From: Gammaproteobacteria bacterium
GTDB lineage: Bacteria > Pseudomonadota > Gammaproteobacteria > WFUO01
Direction: 5' to 3'
Assembly: GCA_015484945.1 (NCBI GenBank)
Contig: WFUO01000060.1
Coordinates: forward strand, 1 to 64,000
Length of the DNA stretch: 64,000 nt
Shown one piece after another: positions 32,478 to 44,813 of the stretch. Made by a program: the position numbers and the translations under genes. Under the pieces are notes generated by a model. The model ran no database searches. It worked only from the letters and a program-made list of their open reading frames with translations, and was not told where the DNA came from. Every line of letters begins with the position of its first letter. Position 1 is the stretch's first letter.

Positions 32478-32618
32478 TGGGGCATGTCCCGGGGTCTGGT
32501 CTGTTTTCGGGGCGCAGGCCGGAGGGGTGTTCGCCGGCGAGGCCATGAGTGAATCGGCAGAAGCGGTGATAGTCCGCGAATGAATGCCGGGACGACCTGA
32601 AAACATGCGTGTAAGTGC

Positions 32619-32646
32619 TTGCGATATAATGCTTTCATTGTATAAT
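32619..32646 (+). promoter_or_regulatory. Putative sigma70 promoter of the rimP-nusA-infB operon
   Basis: TTGCGA, 16-bp spacer, TATAAT. Confidence 0.6.
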
Positions 32647-32674
32647 ACGCGCAGTTAACGGAGTTCGACGAGGA

Positions 32675-32697
32675 GTGGGCCATTGGCCCATTTTTTG
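32675..32697 (+). terminator. Terminator-like hairpin in the rimP leader, possible attenuator
   Basis: TGGGCC-ATT-GGCCCATTTTTTG between promoter and rimP start. Confidence 0.6.
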
Positions 32698-32724
32698 TTT
32701 CCGCAAAAAAGGCAAGAGACTGGC

Positions 32725-33180
32725 ATGAATCAGGCGCCGGAACGGATTGAAAGGATCGTGGCCCCGATCGTGGAGGCACTGGGTTACGAACTCGTGGGGA
32801 TCGAGTACATCCGTGCCAAGGGAGGGGTGCTGCGCGTTTACATCGATACGCCATCCGGGATAAAAATCGATGATTGTCAGTTGGTTAGCGAACAGTTGAG
32901 CGCGGCGCTCGATGTCGAGGACCCGATCAGCGGGCAGTACACGCTGGAGGTCTCGTCGCCGGGCCTGGACCGGCCGCTGTTCCGGGCGGCGGATTTCGAA
33001 CGCTTTGCCGGTGAACAGGCGAGGATCTCGGTCATGATGCCGGTCGATGGCCGGCGCAAGTTCACCGGTGTACTCAAGGGTATGCAGGGTAACGATGTGA
33101 TTCTGGCAGTGGGAGACGAGGAAGTCCGTTTGTCACTGGATGATATACAGCAAGCGAGACTGGTGCCGAATTTTGATTGA
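32725..33180 (+). CDS. rimP: Ribosome maturation factor RimP
   Basis: ERIVAPIVEALGYELVGIEYIR..., VSSPGLDRPLF; start at 32725. Confidence 0.95.
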   Translation: MNQAPERIERIVAPIVEALGYELVGIEYIRAKGGVLRVYIDTPSGIKIDDCQLVSEQLSAALDVEDPISGQYTLEVSSPGLDRPLFRAADFERFAGEQARISVMMPVDGRRKFTGVLKGMQGNDVILAVGDEEVRLSLDDIQQARLVPNFD

Positions 33181-33210
33181 CGCACCGGTCACGGTTGGAG
33201 GCATTACTTA

Positions 33211-34746
33211 ATGAACAAAGAAATCCTGATGGTTGTGGACGCGGTCTCGAACGAGAAGGGCGTTGACAAGGAAATCATCTTCGAGGCCATCGAGGCCGCA
33301 CTGGCGTCCGCTGCCAAGAAGAAGCATGGCGGCGATATCGACGTTCGCGTGGCTATCGATCGCGAAACCGGTGAGTACGAGACCTTTCGCCGCTGGGAAG
33401 TGGTCGAGGACGACCTCGAACAGGATGCCCCGCTGCGCCAGATCACATTGTCGGCCGCGCAGGTCGATGAGCCGGAGATCAAGGTAGGTGATTTCGTCGA
33501 GGAACAGATTCCGTCTGTGGAATTCGGTCGTATTGCGGCACAGACCGCCAAACAGGTCATCGTGCAGAAGGTACGCGAGGCCGAACGTGCGCAGATCGTC
33601 GAACAGTACCAGGACCGGGTTGGTGAACTCGTTACCGGCGTTGTCAAGCGTGTGGAGCGTGGCAATGTCTATATCGATCTCGGTGGTCATGCCGAGGCCG
33701 TGATCCTGCGTGAGCACATGATTCCGCGCGAGGCACTGCGTCCAGGCGACAGGGTGCGGGGTTATCTCTACGATGTGCATTCCGAACCGCGTGGTCCGCA
33801 GTTGTTCGTCAGCCGCACGGCGCCCGAACTGCTGATCGAGCTGTTCAAGCTGGAAGTACCCGAGGTTGGTCAGGGTCTGATCGACATCATGGGCGCGGCG
33901 CGTGATCCAGGGCTGCGCGCCAAGATCGCCGTGCGCAGCAACGACGAGCGCATCGATCCAATAGGAGCCTGTGTGGGGATGCGTGGTTCACGCGTACAGA
34001 CTGTTTCCAACGAGCTGTCTGGTGAACGCGTCGATATCATCCTTTGGGACGAGAATATCGCCCAGTTTGCGATCAACGCCATGTCGCCGGCCGAGGTCAC
34101 TTCGATCGTGGTGGACGAGGACAGTCATACCATGGACATCGCGGTTGCCGACGACCAGTTGTCGCAGGCCATTGGACGTGGCGGGCAGAACGTCAAGCTG
34201 GCCAGTGAACTGATTGGCTGGAACCTCAATGTCATGTCCGAGAGTGACGCCGAGGAGAAGAACGAGGCCGAGGCAGAGATGATCATCAGGCAGTTCATGG
34301 AACAGCTCGATGTCGATGAGGAAATCGCCACGATCCTTGCCCAGGAGGGCTTTACCAGCATCGAGGAGATCGCCTATGTGCCGACCAGTGAACTGGCCGA
34401 GATCGAAGAGTTCGACGAGGAGATCGTCGAGGAACTGCGCGGCCGTGCCCGCGACGTGCTGCTGACCAAGGCCATCGTAGAGGAAGAGACGGTTGGTTCC
34501 AGCAAGCCGGAGAAGGAACTGCTCGAGTTGGAAGGCATGACCGAAGACCTGGCCTACAAGCTGGCCGCCAAGGGTATCGTTTCACGTGATGACCTGGCTG
34601 ATCTGGCAACCGACGAATTGCAGGAGATCGATGACAGTCTGGACGAGGCTGCTGCTTCCGGGTTGATCATGTCCGCACGCGCGCACTGGTTCAAGGAAGA
34701 TGAACAAGAAGAACAGACGGCGCCGCAGCAGGAACAGGCAGAGTAA
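33211..34746 (+). CDS. nusA: Transcription termination/antitermination factor NusA
   Basis: [35 protein letters not shown]1/KH region and C-terminal acidic repeats. Confidence 0.97.
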   Translation: MNKEILMVVDAVSNEKGVDKEIIFEAIEAALASAAKKKHGGDIDVRVAIDRETGEYETFRRWEVVEDDLEQDAPLRQITLSAAQVDEPEIKVGDFVEEQIPSVEFGRIAAQTAKQVIVQKVREAERAQIVEQYQDRVGELVTGVVKRVERGNVYIDLGGHAEAVILREHMIPREALRPGDRVRGYLYDVHSEPRGPQLFVSRTAPELLIELFKLEVPEVGQGLIDIMGAARDPGLRAKIAVRSNDERIDPIGACVGMRGSRVQTVSNELSGERVDIILWDENIAQFAINAMSPAEVTSIVVDEDSHTMDIAVADDQLSQAIGRGGQNVKLASELIGWNLNVMSESDAEEKNEAEAEMIIRQFMEQLDVDEEIATILAQEGFTSIEEIAYVPTSELAEIEEFDEEIVEELRGRARDVLLTKAIVEEETVGSSKPEKELLELEGMTEDLAYKLAAKGIVSRDDLADLATDELQEIDDSLDEAAASGLIMSARAHWFKEDEQEEQTAPQQEQAE

Positions 34747-34763
34747 TTTCGGGGTAATTGTTG

Positions 34764-37256
34764 ATGTCAGATGTGACCGTAAAACAGTTTTCAGATGTGG
34801 TCGGGGTACCGGTGGACCGGCTCCTGAGCCAGTTGAGTGAGGCCGGAATCGAGGTGGCGGGCCCCGATGATACGATCACTGATGATGAAAAAATGACATT
34901 GCTCGAATACCTGCGCAAGAGTCATGGCAAACAGAGCGAGGCCGAGATCACGACCCCCCGTCAGATTACACTGCGCCGCAAGAGCCGCAAGGTTCTCAAG
35001 GTTGGCAGCGGACAGCGCAGCAGTTCGGGCAGAACCGTCAATGTAGAGATTCGCAAGAAACGCACCTATGTGAAACGCAGCGTGCTCGATGAGGAACGTC
35101 AGCGCCAGGAGGCCGAGGAGAAGGCGCGCCTTGAGGCCGAGCGCAAGGCTGCCGAAGAAAAGGCGCGTGAAGAAGAACAGCGCCGTGCCGCCGAAGAGGA
35201 ACAGGCACGTCAGGAGGCTGAGGAAAAAGCGCGCCGCGAGGCCGAGGAAAAGGCGCGAGAGGAAGCCGAACGACTGCGCCAGGAAGCCATTCAGCAGGCC
35301 GCGGCCCAGCCAGTGCCAGACAAGGAGCCGCGCAAGGCAGAGAAGAAGGACAAGCACAAGGAGAAGACCACCCGTTACGGACGCCAGGAGCTGCATGTCT
35401 CTGGTGACAAGAGTGGCCGCCGGCGTAAAAAGGGCAAGGTCCGCAGCCGTGGCGCAGCGTCCGGTGACAGCAGTCATGCCTTCGAAAAACCCACCGCGCC
35501 GATCGTGCGCGAGGTAACGATTCCCGAATCACTGACTGTGGCCGAACTGGCGCAAAAGATGTCGGTCAAGGCGGCCGAGGTCATCAAGGTCATGATGAAC
35601 CTGGGGTCCATGGTCACCATCAATCAGGTCATCGATCAGGAGACTGCAGCGATCGTGGTCGAGGAAATGGGCCACAAGGTCAAACTGCTCAAGGAAAATG
35701 CCATCGAGGAGGAGATCACCCTCCAGGAACAGGGAGAATACGAGCTCAAGCCACGCGCGCCGGTGGTCACCATCATGGGGCATGTCGATCATGGCAAGAC
35801 CTCGTTGCTTGATTACATTCGCAAGAGTCATGTAACGGCCAGCGAGGCCGGTGGCATCACACAGCACATCGGCGCCTATCATGTGGATACCGACAAGGGA
35901 ATGATCACCTTTCTGGATACGCCCGGACATGCGGCCTTTACCGCCATGCGCGCGCGCGGCGCCAAGGCGACGGACATCGTGGTGCTGGTCGTGGCCGCCG
36001 ATGATGGTGTCATGCCGCAGACGAAGGAGGCCATTCAGCATGCGCGCGCGGCCGATGTGCCGATCGTCGTCGCGGTCAACAAGATCGACAAGCCCGAGGC
36101 ACAGCCAGACAAGGTCAAACAGGAGCTGGTGGCCGAGGAAGTGGTTCCCGAAGACTGGGGCGGTGACATCATGTTCGTCAACGTCTCCGCGCATACTGGT
36201 GAGGGCGTGGATGAACTGCTCGACGCCATCCTTCTGCAGGCCGAGGTGCTGGAGCTCAAGGCGCCGGTCGATGGGCCTGCCCGTGGCATCGTCATTGAAT
36301 CACGTCTCGACAAAGGGCGCGGTCCCGTGGCATCCATCCTGGTCCAGGCCGGCACCCTGCACAAGGGCGATGTTTTGCTCACCGGTCAGGAATATGGCCG
36401 GGTGCGCGCCATGCTGGATGAGAACGGCAAACAGATTACCGAAGCCGGGCCATCGATTCCGGTAGAGGTATTGGGCCTTTCAGGTACCCCGAATGCCGGT
36501 GACGAAGCAATGGTGGTCAAGGATGAGCGCAAGGCGCGTGAAGTGGCTAATTTCCGTCAGGGCAAGTTCCGTGAAACCAAGCTGCAGCGCCAGCAGGCGG
36601 CCAAACTCGAGAATATGTTCGCGCAGATGCAGGAGGGTAACGTGCATACCCTCAACGTGCTGATCAAGGCCGATGTTCAGGGTTCGGTGGAGGCGTTGAC
36701 CGAGTCTCTGGCCAAGCTTTCCACCGACGAGGTGCGCGTCAATATTGTCGCCAGCGGTGTTGGCGGCATTACCGAGTCGGATGTCAACCTTGCGGTCGCT
36801 TCGAGCGCCATCATCATTGGTTTCAACGTACGCGCCGATGCCGCGGCCAAGCGCCTGATCGAGGAAGAAGGTGTTGATCTGCACTACTACAGCGTGATCT
36901 ACGATGCCATCGACGAGGTCAAGGCTGCCATGAGCGGCATGTTGGCGCCGGAGTTCAAGGAAGAGATCATTGGTCTGGCCGAGGTGCGCGATGTATTTCG
37001 TTCACCGAAGATGGGTGCCATTGCGGGTTGTCTGGTCGTCGAGGGTGTCGTCAAGCGCAACAATCCGATCCGTGTGCTGCGTGACAATGTCGTCATCTAC
37101 GAGGGTGAGCTGGAATCGTTGCGCCGTTTCAAGGAAGACGTCAACGAGGTCAAGGCCGGTATCGAATGTGGTATCGGTGTGAAAAACTACAATGACGTCA
37201 AGGTTGGCGACCAGATTGAGGTCTATGAGAAGGTCGAGGTCAAGCGCGAACTCTGA
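34764..37256 (+). CDS. infB: Translation initiation factor IF-2
   Basis: GTPase motifs [26 protein letters not shown]; charged N-terminal linker. Confidence 0.97.
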   Translation: MSDVTVKQFSDVVGVPVDRLLSQLSEAGIEVAGPDDTITDDEKMTLLEYLRKSHGKQSEAEITTPRQITLRRKSRKVLKVGSGQRSSSGRTVNVEIRKKRTYVKRSVLDEERQRQEAEEKARLEAERKAAEEKAREEEQRRAAEEEQARQEAEEKARREAEEKAREEAERLRQEAIQQAAAQPVPDKEPRKAEKKDKHKEKTTRYGRQELHVSGDKSGRRRKKGKVRSRGAASGDSSHAFEKPTAPIVREVTIPESLTVAELAQKMSVKAAEVIKVMMNLGSMVTINQVIDQETAAIVVEEMGHKVKLLKENAIEEEITLQEQGEYELKPRAPVVTIMGHVDHGKTSLLDYIRKSHVTASEAGGITQHIGAYHVDTDKGMITFLDTPGHAAFTAMRARGAKATDIVVLVVAADDGVMPQTKEAIQHARAADVPIVVAVNKIDKPEAQPDKVKQELVAEEVVPEDWGGDIMFVNVSAHTGEGVDELLDAILLQAEVLELKAPVDGPARGIVIESRLDKGRGPVASILVQAGTLHKGDVLLTGQEYGRVRAMLDENGKQITEAGPSIPVEVLGLSGTPNAGDEAMVVKDERKAREVANFRQGKFRETKLQRQQAAKLENMFAQMQEGNVHTLNVLIKADVQGSVEALTESLAKLSTDEVRVNIVASGVGGITESDVNLAVASSAIIIGFNVRADAAAKRLIEEEGVDLHYYSVIYDAIDEVKAAMSGMLAPEFKEEIIGLAEVRDVFRSPKMGAIAGCLVVEGVVKRNNPIRVLRDNVVIYEGELESLRRFKEDVNEVKAGIECGIGVKNYNDVKVGDQIEVYEKVEVKREL

Positions 37257-37305
37257 TCCGGCATCCGGACCGGCCATTGTCATGCCTCACAGGTAACATA
37301 AACAG

Positions 37306-37695
37306 ATGCCCCAGCAAAGCAGCCGCAGCCGTCGCGTCGGTGAACAGATCAAGCGTGAGCTGGCCTTGCTCATTCATGACGAGGTCAAGGATCCGCGCGT
37401 GCGTATGGTGACCGTCAATGCTGTCGAGGTGAGCCGTGATTTCACTCACGCGCGCGTGTATGTCACATCGCTGGTTCCCGAACAGGAAAGAGACGATCTG
37501 CTCGAGGGGCTGCACAAGGCTGCTGGATTCCTGCGCCGTGAACTGGGGCGCAGGATCTTTCTGCGCACCATACCGCAATTGCATTTTCACTATGACACAT
37601 CGATCGACAACGGTGCGCGCATGTCGGCCCTGATCAACGAGGCCGTGGCTTCCGACCGCGCCCGTCATGCCGATGACGAAGACGATGTTTCCTGA
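37306..37695 (+). CDS. rbfA: 30S ribosome-binding factor RbfA
   Basis: SRSRRVGEQIKRELALLIHDEVKDPRV. Confidence 0.96.
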   Translation: MPQQSSRSRRVGEQIKRELALLIHDEVKDPRVRMVTVNAVEVSRDFTHARVYVTSLVPEQERDDLLEGLHKAAGFLRRELGRRIFLRTIPQLHFHYDTSIDNGARMSALINEAVASDRARHADDEDDVS

Positions 37696-37707
37696 ACGGG
37701 TAGATCC

Positions 37708-38625
37708 ATGGGCCGACGCAACAAGCATCTGAAGGACATTACCGGTATCGTATTACTCGACAAGCCCGCCGGGTTGAGCTCGAATGCCGCCCTGCAACGT
37801 GTCAAACAGCTCTATCAGGCGCGCAAGGCAGGACATACCGGCAGTCTCGACCCGCTGGCCACCGGCATGCTGCCGATCTGCCTGGGTGAGGCGACCAAGG
37901 TTTCCGCCTTTCTGCTGGATGCCGACAAGCGCTACCGTGTGCGCTGTCGCCTCGGCGTCACCACCACGACCGCCGATGCCGAGGGCGAGGTGCTTGACAC
38001 CCGTCCGGTGCCCGAACTGGATGATGCCCGTATCGAGGCCGCGCTGGCCGGTTTCCGGGGCGAGATAGAGCAGACACCGCCAATGCATTCGGCGATCAAG
38101 CACAAGGGGCAGCGACTCTACAATCTGGCCCGCCAGGGCATCGAGGTGGAGCGTGAGAAACGCCGCGTAATCATTCATGAGTTGAAACTGCTGGGGCATG
38201 ACGAACACAGCCTTGAGCTCGAGGTGGCCTGCTCCAAGGGCACTTACGTCCGAACCCTGGCTGAGGAGATCGGCGAGGCGCTGGGCTGTGGCGCCCACGT
38301 GGAAGCGCTGCGCCGCCTGGCAGTGGGGCCGTTTGCCGATGGACAGGCCATGGTCACGCTGGCGCAGTTGGAAACCCTGGCCGAACAGGATGGCGAGAGC
38401 CTGCAGGACTGCCTGCTGCCGGTCGATGCCGCATTGGCCGACTGGCCGGAGGTGCGGCTCGATCGGGATTCAGCGTGGTATCTGCGTCAGGGGCAAGCCG
38501 TACTGGTGCCCAGGGCGCCTGTGAGCGGCATGCTGCGCCTGTATGAAGAAGGTGGCGTCTTCATTGGTGTAGGCAGCGTGCAGTCCGACGGCCGGGTGGC
38601 GCCAAAACGCCTGTTCAAGTGCTGA
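37708..38625 (+). CDS. truB: tRNA pseudouridine(55) synthase
   Basis: [39 protein letters not shown]. Confidence 0.97.
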   Translation: MGRRNKHLKDITGIVLLDKPAGLSSNAALQRVKQLYQARKAGHTGSLDPLATGMLPICLGEATKVSAFLLDADKRYRVRCRLGVTTTTADAEGEVLDTRPVPELDDARIEAALAGFRGEIEQTPPMHSAIKHKGQRLYNLARQGIEVEREKRRVIIHELKLLGHDEHSLELEVACSKGTYVRTLAEEIGEALGCGAHVEALRRLAVGPFADGQAMVTLAQLETLAEQDGESLQDCLLPVDAALADWPEVRLDRDSAWYLRQGQAVLVPRAPVSGMLRLYEEGGVFIGVGSVQSDGRVAPKRLFKC

Positions 38626-38653
38626 AAAGCGCGGTATCCGGGGTGATTCGCGC

Positions 38654-38682
38654 TTGTGACGCGCGCCTTGGGCGGGTACAAT
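38654..38682 (+). promoter_or_regulatory. Putative rpsO promoter
   Basis: TTGTGA, 17-bp spacer, TACAAT. Confidence 0.5.
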
Positions 38683-38722
38683 ATGCCGCCGATATTGCTA
38701 ACATCATCAGGAGTTTATCCAC

Positions 38723-38992
38723 ATGTCACTGAGTGCAGAACAGAAGAGCGCGGTCGTCAAGGAATACCAGCTCTCGGCAACCGACACCGGTTCCCCGGAA
38801 GTCCAGGTTGCGTTACTGACCACGAACATCAATCATCTGACTTCTCATTTCAATCAGCACAAGCATGACCACCATTCGCGTCGTGGTCTGTTGCGGATGA
38901 TCAACCAGCGCCGCAAGCTGCTCGACTACCTGAAGAAGAAAGACGAGGATCGCTACAAGAGCCTGATCAAGCGTCTTGGTTTGCGCCGTTAA
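38723..38992 (+). CDS. rpsO: 30S ribosomal protein S15
   Basis: [43 protein letters not shown]. Confidence 0.98.
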   Translation: MSLSAEQKSAVVKEYQLSATDTGSPEVQVALLTTNINHLTSHFNQHKHDHHSRRGLLRMINQRRKLLDYLKKKDEDRYKSLIKRLGLRR

Positions 38993-39022
38993 TTGACACT
39001 GAACATCTGCAAGGAAAAATCC

Positions 39023-41110
39023 GTGGGCCCATCACCTATCAAGAAAGAATTTCAGTTCGGCGACCACAAGGTGGTTCTCGAAACCGGAGAGATCGCGCGT
39101 CAGGCAAGTGGCGCGGTTGTGGTCAATATGTCCGATACCGTCGTACTGGTTACGGCGGTTGGCAAGAAGGAGGCCGTCGAGGGGCGCGACTTCTTCCCGC
39201 TGACGATCGACTATCAGGAGAAGACCTATGCCGCCGGCAAGATTCCGGGTGGCTTTTTCCGCCGCGAAGGCCGGCCGAGCGAAAAGGAAACCCTGACCTC
39301 GCGCCTGATCGACCGTCCGCTGCGCCCACTGTTCCCCAAGGGCTTCACCAACGAGGTGCAGGTCATCGCCACGGTCATTTCCCTGAACAAGGAAGTCGAT
39401 CCAGAGATTCCCGCGCTGTTGGGCGCCTCGGCTGCGCTGTCGATTTCGGGCATACCGTTCAATGGCCCGGTTGGCGCTGCGCGGGTAGGTTATATCGATG
39501 GTGAATATGTCCTCAATCCCACAGCTTCACAGATCGCCCGCTCCGATCTCGATCTGACCGTCGCCGGCACCGAACATGCAGTCCTGATGGTGGAATCGGA
39601 GGCCAATCAGCTTCCGGAAGACGTGATGCTGGGCGCCGTTCTGTTTGGTCACGAACAGAGCAAGGTGGCGATCGAGGCGATTCGTGAACTGGCTGCCGAG
39701 GCCGGCAAGCCGGCCTGGGACTGGCAACCGCCGGAGAAGGACGAGGCGCTGATCGATGCGGTACGCGAGGTCTGTGGCGAGCAGCTCGAGGCTGCCTACC
39801 AGATCGCCGAGAAGCTGGAACGTCAGGACAAGGTCGCCGAGGCGCGCAAGCTGGCGGTCGAGAAACTGGCCGGAGAAGACGCACAGTATGACGAAGAGGC
39901 CGTGCTCGGCGCCTTTGGCACCCTGGAAAAACAGATCGTTCGCGGACGTATCCTGGCTGGCTATCCGCGCATCGATGGCCGCGATACCCGCACCGTGCGT
40001 CCACTGTACATCCGCACCGGGCTGTTGCCGCGCACGCATGGCTCTGCCCTGTTTACACGCGGTGAAACCCAGGCCCTGGCTATCACCACACTGGGCACCA
40101 GCCGCGATGCGCAAATCATCGATGCGCTTGAAGGTGAACGCAAGGAAACCTTCATGCTGCACTACAATTTCCCGCCCTACTGCGTCAACGAGACCGGCCG
40201 GGTAGGCAGCCCCAAGCGGCGTGAGATCGGTCATGGCCGTCTTGCCCGCCGTGGCGTGCAGGCCGTGCTGCCGAGCTATGACGAATTCCCCTATGTGATT
40301 CGCGTGGTGTCCGAGATCACCGAATCGAACGGTTCCAGCTCCATGGCCAGTGTTTGTGGTACCAGCCTGTCGCTGATGGACGCCGGCGTACCGCTCAAGG
40401 CACCGGTTGCCGGTGTCGCCATGGGTCTGATCAAGGACGAGGACAAGTTTGCCGTTCTTACCGACATCATGGGCGACGAGGATCATCTCGGGGATATGGA
40501 TTTCAAGGTCGCCGGCACCGAAAAGGGCGTCAACGCCTTGCAGATGGATATCAAGATCGAGGGTATTACGCGCGAGATCATGGAAGTCGCACTGGCACAG
40601 GCCAGGGAGGCCCGTCTGCACATTCTTGGCGAGATGAACAAGGTTATCTCCGAAGGCCGTGCCGAGATGTCCGAGCATGCCCCGAGCATCATCAGTTTCA
40701 AGATCAATCCCGAGAAGATCCGTGATGTCATCGGCAAGGGTGGTGCCACGATTCGTTCGATCACCGACGAGACCGGTGCCAGTATCGATATCAACGATGA
40801 TGGTGAGGTCAAGATCTTCAGCGTTGACAAGGCCGCCGGCGAAGAGGCGCGCAAGCGCGTCGAACTGATCACCGCGGATGTCGAAGTCGGCAAGATCTAT
40901 GAAGGCAAGGTCGCCAAGTTGATGGATTTCGGTGCCTTTGTCACCATCCTGCCGGGCAAGGACGGCCTCGTGCACATCTCCCAGATCAGCGACGAACGCG
41001 TCGAAAAGGTCAGTGACAAGCTGTCCGAGGGTGATGTCATCAAGGTCAAGGTTCTGGAGGTGGACAAACAAGGCCGCATTCGCCTCAGCATGAAAGCGGT
41101 GGGTGAATGA
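39023..41110 (+). CDS. pnp: Polyribonucleotide nucleotidyltransferase
   Basis: PNPase core with KH and S1 domains; GTG start at 39023 preferred over 38993. Confidence 0.97.
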   Translation: MGPSPIKKEFQFGDHKVVLETGEIARQASGAVVVNMSDTVVLVTAVGKKEAVEGRDFFPLTIDYQEKTYAAGKIPGGFFRREGRPSEKETLTSRLIDRPLRPLFPKGFTNEVQVIATVISLNKEVDPEIPALLGASAALSISGIPFNGPVGAARVGYIDGEYVLNPTASQIARSDLDLTVAGTEHAVLMVESEANQLPEDVMLGAVLFGHEQSKVAIEAIRELAAEAGKPAWDWQPPEKDEALIDAVREVCGEQLEAAYQIAEKLERQDKVAEARKLAVEKLAGEDAQYDEEAVLGAFGTLEKQIVRGRILAGYPRIDGRDTRTVRPLYIRTGLLPRTHGSALFTRGETQALAITTLGTSRDAQIIDALEGERKETFMLHYNFPPYCVNETGRVGSPKRREIGHGRLARRGVQAVLPSYDEFPYVIRVVSEITESNGSSSMASVCGTSLSLMDAGVPLKAPVAGVAMGLIKDEDKFAVLTDIMGDEDHLGDMDFKVAGTEKGVNALQMDIKIEGITREIMEVALAQAREARLHILGEMNKVISEGRAEMSEHAPSIISFKINPEKIRDVIGKGGATIRSITDETGASIDINDDGEVKIFSVDKAAGEEARKRVELITADVEVGKIYEGKVAKLMDFGAFVTILPGKDGLVHISQISDERVEKVSDKLSEGDVIKVKVLEVDKQGRIRLSMKAVGE

Positions 41111-41135
41111 TTTGTCAGAATGGCTGACATCTGCT

Positions 41136-41165
41136 AGAAAGGGGTCTTCGGACCCCTTTTCTTGT
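41136..41165 (+). terminator. Rho-independent terminator after pnp
   Basis: aaaggggtc-ttcg-gaccccttttctt. Confidence 0.85.
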
Positions 41166-41180
41166 CCTGGGAGACAGATC

Positions 41181-41750
41181 ATGCGTCGATTGCTCGTGCT
41201 GTTGAGTGTGTTTTTGCTGACGGGTTGTCTGGGTCAGAGCGTCAATCCTGTGAGCCCGGCCTCGCTCGCCGAAATGGACAGACGTCTGACCGGAAGCTGG
41301 AGAATGAGGGGTATCGACAAGGCAACCGGCAGGGTCAAGGGCATTCTTTGGTTGCATATCGGTCCCAGGTACAGCGAGCAGCCCTATCTGCAGGGGGTGA
41401 TGCTGTCTTTCGAGCGTGGGGTGATGAAAGTGAGCCAATACCTGTTGCATACGAGCAGGGTTGGTAACATATATTTCCTGAATATCAAGAGCGTGGTCGA
41501 TGGAAAACCCTCTGACCACTACATGATCATGAGATATACAATCGATGACAGGGGCTTGAGTCTGTATTTTCCCCTGCAACGTAAACTACGCGCGCTCATC
41601 GAGTCTGGCAGGCTGAAGGGGGTCGTCAAGGGCAGCTTCTCCAGCGTGACGTTGACCGATACCTCCGAGCAACTGGCCAGAGTGCTGTCCAGGAGTGCTG
41701 ACGAGATATTCGACAGCCGGGCATTTGGTCCGTTTCAGCGTATCAGGTAG
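41181..41750 (+). CDS. Predicted lipoprotein of unknown function
   Basis: MRRLLVLLSVFLLTGCLGQ lipobox; no family recognised. Confidence 0.75.
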   Translation: MRRLLVLLSVFLLTGCLGQSVNPVSPASLAEMDRRLTGSWRMRGIDKATGRVKGILWLHIGPRYSEQPYLQGVMLSFERGVMKVSQYLLHTSRVGNIYFLNIKSVVDGKPSDHYMIMRYTIDDRGLSLYFPLQRKLRALIESGRLKGVVKGSFSSVTLTDTSEQLARVLSRSADEIFDSRAFGPFQRIR

Positions 41751-41765
41751 TTATTCCTGCGCTGT

Positions 41766-42749
41766 CTAACCTGTTTGCGTATTCGCCACACAACATTGCT
41801 CGATCTCTTCCGGGATCCGCGATTCCAGCCAGTAACGTGGACGCAGCAGGCCGGCCGATTCGACGAATCCCACATGGCCACCACTGTCCGACAGCTCCAA
41901 TGTGACGACATCCGACAATTCGTCTGCATCGGGAATCGCGTCCGGGTACATGAAGGGGTCGTTACGGGCATGAATCAGCAGCAGTGGGGTCGTGACACGG
42001 CGCAGATATTGCCTGGCCGAGCAATGCGCGTAGTAGTTCTCAACATCGGTGAACCCGTGCACCGGGGCCGTGTAGGTATCGTCAAACTCGAACAGGTCAC
42101 GCGCTCGCCGGAGACGATCGCGGTCGAACCCAGCCGGAATATCGCGGTGCTTGGCGAGCACGGTAGATACCATGCGGCGTATCAGTGAGCGTTGATAGAT
42201 GCGCGAGAAGCCGTGCCGGAGCCGTTCCGCGCACTTGTGGAGTTCGTAAGGTGTGGATACCGCGATGGCAGCGCATAGCGGCAATGGCTTTTCATGATCA
42301 CTGAGCCATTTGATCAGGACGCTGCCACCGAGTGAGATACCGACCACGGCGATCGGCACATCCGGCTCGTCGAGTCGTATTTTCTGAAACACCGTTTCGA
42401 CATCCGTGGTGTCACAGGCATGGTAGCGGCGGGGCAGGCGGTTGGGTTCGCCACTGCAGCCGCGAAAGTGCATGACCACGGCACGCCAGCCCCGTTTTCT
42501 GAACGCATGCAACAGGCCGGCGGCATATCGTGAGCGGCTGGAGCCTTCAAGACCATGCAGCAGCAACACCAAAGGTGACGATGCGGTGCCGTCCAGCCAG
42601 TCCAGATCGATGAAGTCGCCATCCTGAAGCTCGATGCGTTCCCTGCGCAGAGGGGGTGGCTGGATCCGGCGCAACTGCCCGGCCCACAGGGTCTGCAAAT
42701 GAGCGCCGGGCAGCCACCAGGCGGGTCGAAAACGGCTGCGGACGATCAC
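41766..42749 (-). CDS. YheT-type alpha/beta hydrolase
   Basis: [49 protein letters not shown]. Confidence 0.9.
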   Translation of the reverse strand: MIVRSRFRPAWWLPGAHLQTLWAGQLRRIQPPPLRRERIELQDGDFIDLDWLDGTASSPLVLLLHGLEGSSRSRYAAGLLHAFRKRGWRAVVMHFRGCSGEPNRLPRRYHACDTTDVETVFQKIRLDEPDVPIAVVGISLGGSVLIKWLSDHEKPLPLCAAIAVSTPYELHKCAERLRHGFSRIYQRSLIRRMVSTVLAKHRDIPAGFDRDRLRRARDLFEFDDTYTAPVHGFTDVENYYAHCSARQYLRRVTTPLLLIHARNDPFMYPDAIPDADELSDVVTLELSDSGGHVGFVESAGLLRPRYWLESRIPEEIEQCCVANTQTG

Positions 42750-44725
42750 GCGCGGTTTTCTGGTTCGATCCGGTTTTCCAGCAGGTGTTCGACCACCGAG
42801 GGATCGGCCAGGGTAGATGTATCGCCAAGATCGTCAACATCGCCAGCGGCGATCTTGCGCAGGATACGGCGCATGATCTTGCCAGAGCGTGTCTTGGGCA
42901 GGCCAGGCGCATACTGAATCACATCCGGTGTGGCGATGGGACCGATCTCGTTGCGCACGTGCTGGATCAGTTCCCTGTGCAGTTCGTCACTGTCCTCGAT
43001 ACCCGCCATCAGCGTTACGAAGGCATAGATACCCTGGCCCTTGATCGCATGCGAATAGCCAACCACAGCGGCCTCGGCCACCGACGGATGCAATACCAGC
43101 GCGCTCTCGATTTCTGCCGTACCAAGACGATGCCCGGACACATTGAGTACATCATCGACGCGTCCGGTGATCCAGTAGTAGCCATCGGCATCCCGTCTTG
43201 CGCCATCACCGGTGAAATACATCCCGGGCCAGGCACTGAAATAGGTGTCGATGAAACGCTGGTGGTCACCATACACGGTACGCATCTGGCCGGGCCATGA
43301 GCGCAACATCACCAGGTTGCCGGTACATTCGCCTTCCAGCAAGCGGCCGTCGTCATCGACGATACCCGGTTCGACGCCGAAGAAGGGCAGGCTGGCCGAA
43401 CCGGGCTTCATGTCCACCGCACCTGGCAACCCCGTGATCAGATGCCCACCGGTCTCGGTCTGCCACCAGGTATCCACGATCGGACAACGTCCGTCGCCGA
43501 CCACATGATAATACCATTCCCAGGCTTCCGGGTTGATTGGTTCGCCTACGGTGCCGAGCAGACGCAAAGACTTGCGCGAGGTCTTCTTGACTGGTGTGTC
43601 GCCCTCACGCATCAACGCGCGTATCGCTGTGGGTGCGGTATAGAAGGTGGCGACATCGTGCTTGTCACAGACTTGCCAGAAGCGCGAGGCATCGGGCCAG
43701 GTGGGAATGCCTTCGAACATCAGTGTGATGGCACCATTGGCCAGCGGACCATAGATGATATAGGTGTGCCCGGTGATCCAACCGACATCGGCCGTGCACC
43801 AATAGACCTCGCCATCCTTGTAATCGAACACATACTTGTGGGTGATGGCGGCGTACAACAGGTAGCCTGCGGTCGTATGCAACACACCCTTGGGCTTCCC
43901 GGTAGAGCCCGAGGTGTACAGAATGAACAGCGGGTCTTCGGCATCCATGATCTCGGGCGGACAATCGGCCGATACGGTGGCCATGGCCTCGTGATACCAG
44001 ACATCGCGCTCCGCATGCCAGTCGATTTCGCCGCCGGTGTGTCGTACGGTCAGAACGGTATGCACATTTGGGCATTCGGCCACGGCCTTGTCGGTGTTGG
44101 ATTTCAGGGGAATATGGCGGCCGCCACGCACGCCCTGATCGGCAGTGATGATCACGCGGCAATCGGAGTCGAGGATCCGGTCCTTGAGCGATTCGGGCGA
44201 GAAACCGCCGAACACGACCGAATGCACGGCACCAATACGAGCGCAGGCGAGCATGGCATAGGCGGCCTCTGGAATCATGGGCATATAGATGCATACCCGG
44301 TCACCCTTGCGCACGCCTCGTTCCTTGAGCACATTGGCCAGTTTGCAGACCTGTTCGTGCAATTCGCGATAGGTGATCTTCAGATCCTTGCCCGGATCGT
44401 CGGACTCCCAGATGATGGCGGTCTGGTCGCCGCGTGTTTTCAGGTGGCGGTCGATACAGTTGACCGTCACATTGATCTTGCCACCCTCGAACCAGCGAAT
44501 ATCGGCGGTGTTGAAATCCCAGTGCTGTACCCGGTCCCAGGTCTTTTCCCAGCTCAGAAACCTTTGCGCCTGTTCCGCCCAGAAGCCATCCGGATCCTCG
44601 ATCGATCTCTGGTACATCTGCTGGTAGCGTGTCTGGTCGATGTGTGCCTGTTCGACAAAGGCGGGGGAGGGTGAATAGCGCTTTTCGGTCACGATTGTGT
44701 TCTCCTCACGGTAGCCGTTGGCCAT
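42746..44725 (-). CDS. acs: Acetyl-CoA synthetase
   Basis: [40 protein letters not shown]. Confidence 0.95.
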   Translation of the reverse strand: MANGYREENTIVTEKRYSPSPAFVEQAHIDQTRYQQMYQRSIEDPDGFWAEQAQRFLSWEKTWDRVQHWDFNTADIRWFEGGKINVTVNCIDRHLKTRGDQTAIIWESDDPGKDLKITYRELHEQVCKLANVLKERGVRKGDRVCIYMPMIPEAAYAMLACARIGAVHSVVFGGFSPESLKDRILDSDCRVIITADQGVRGGRHIPLKSNTDKAVAECPNVHTVLTVRHTGGEIDWHAERDVWYHEAMATVSADCPPEIMDAEDPLFILYTSGSTGKPKGVLHTTAGYLLYAAITHKYVFDYKDGEVYWCTADVGWITGHTYIIYGPLANGAITLMFEGIPTWPDASRFWQVCDKHDVATFYTAPTAIRALMREGDTPVKKTSRKSLRLLGTVGEPINPEAWEWYYHVVGDGRCPIVDTWWQTETGGHLITGLPGAVDMKPGSASLPFFGVEPGIVDDDGRLLEGECTGNLVMLRSWPGQMRTVYGDHQRFIDTYFSAWPGMYFTGDGARRDADGYYWITGRVDDVLNVSGHRLGTAEIESALVLHPSVAEAAVVGYSHAIKGQGIYAFVTLMAGIEDSDELHRELIQHVRNEIGPIATPDVIQYAPGLPKTRSGKIMRRILRKIAAGDVDDLGDTSTLADPSVVEHLLENRIEPENRA

Positions 44726-44813
44726 GGGCGGGACGCCGGTTTCGCCAGTGCATGGGTTGATCGGATTTTCCTATACTTTCCCAGCCGTTAGTCATTGTCA
44801 ACCGTGCAACCGG

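Noticed and set aside
32127-32548. Small plus-strand ORFs (32127-32444, 32210-32548) across tRNA-fMet
   Set aside because: They run through a terminator, a tRNA and another terminator; no homology recognisable.
35089-35279. Repetitive GAGGC/GCGCG tract within infB
   Set aside because: Encodes the normal charged Glu/Arg/Ala linker of IF-2 rather than a DNA repeat element.
39527-41182. 551-aa ORF antisense to pnp
   Set aside because: Shadow ORF typical of high-GC coding DNA; low-complexity D/H/L/G-rich translation, and the opposite strand encodes unmistakable PNPase.
43442-44674. 410-aa plus-strand ORF opposite acs
   Set aside because: acs on the minus strand has full conserved AMP-binding motifs; this ORF is its shadow.
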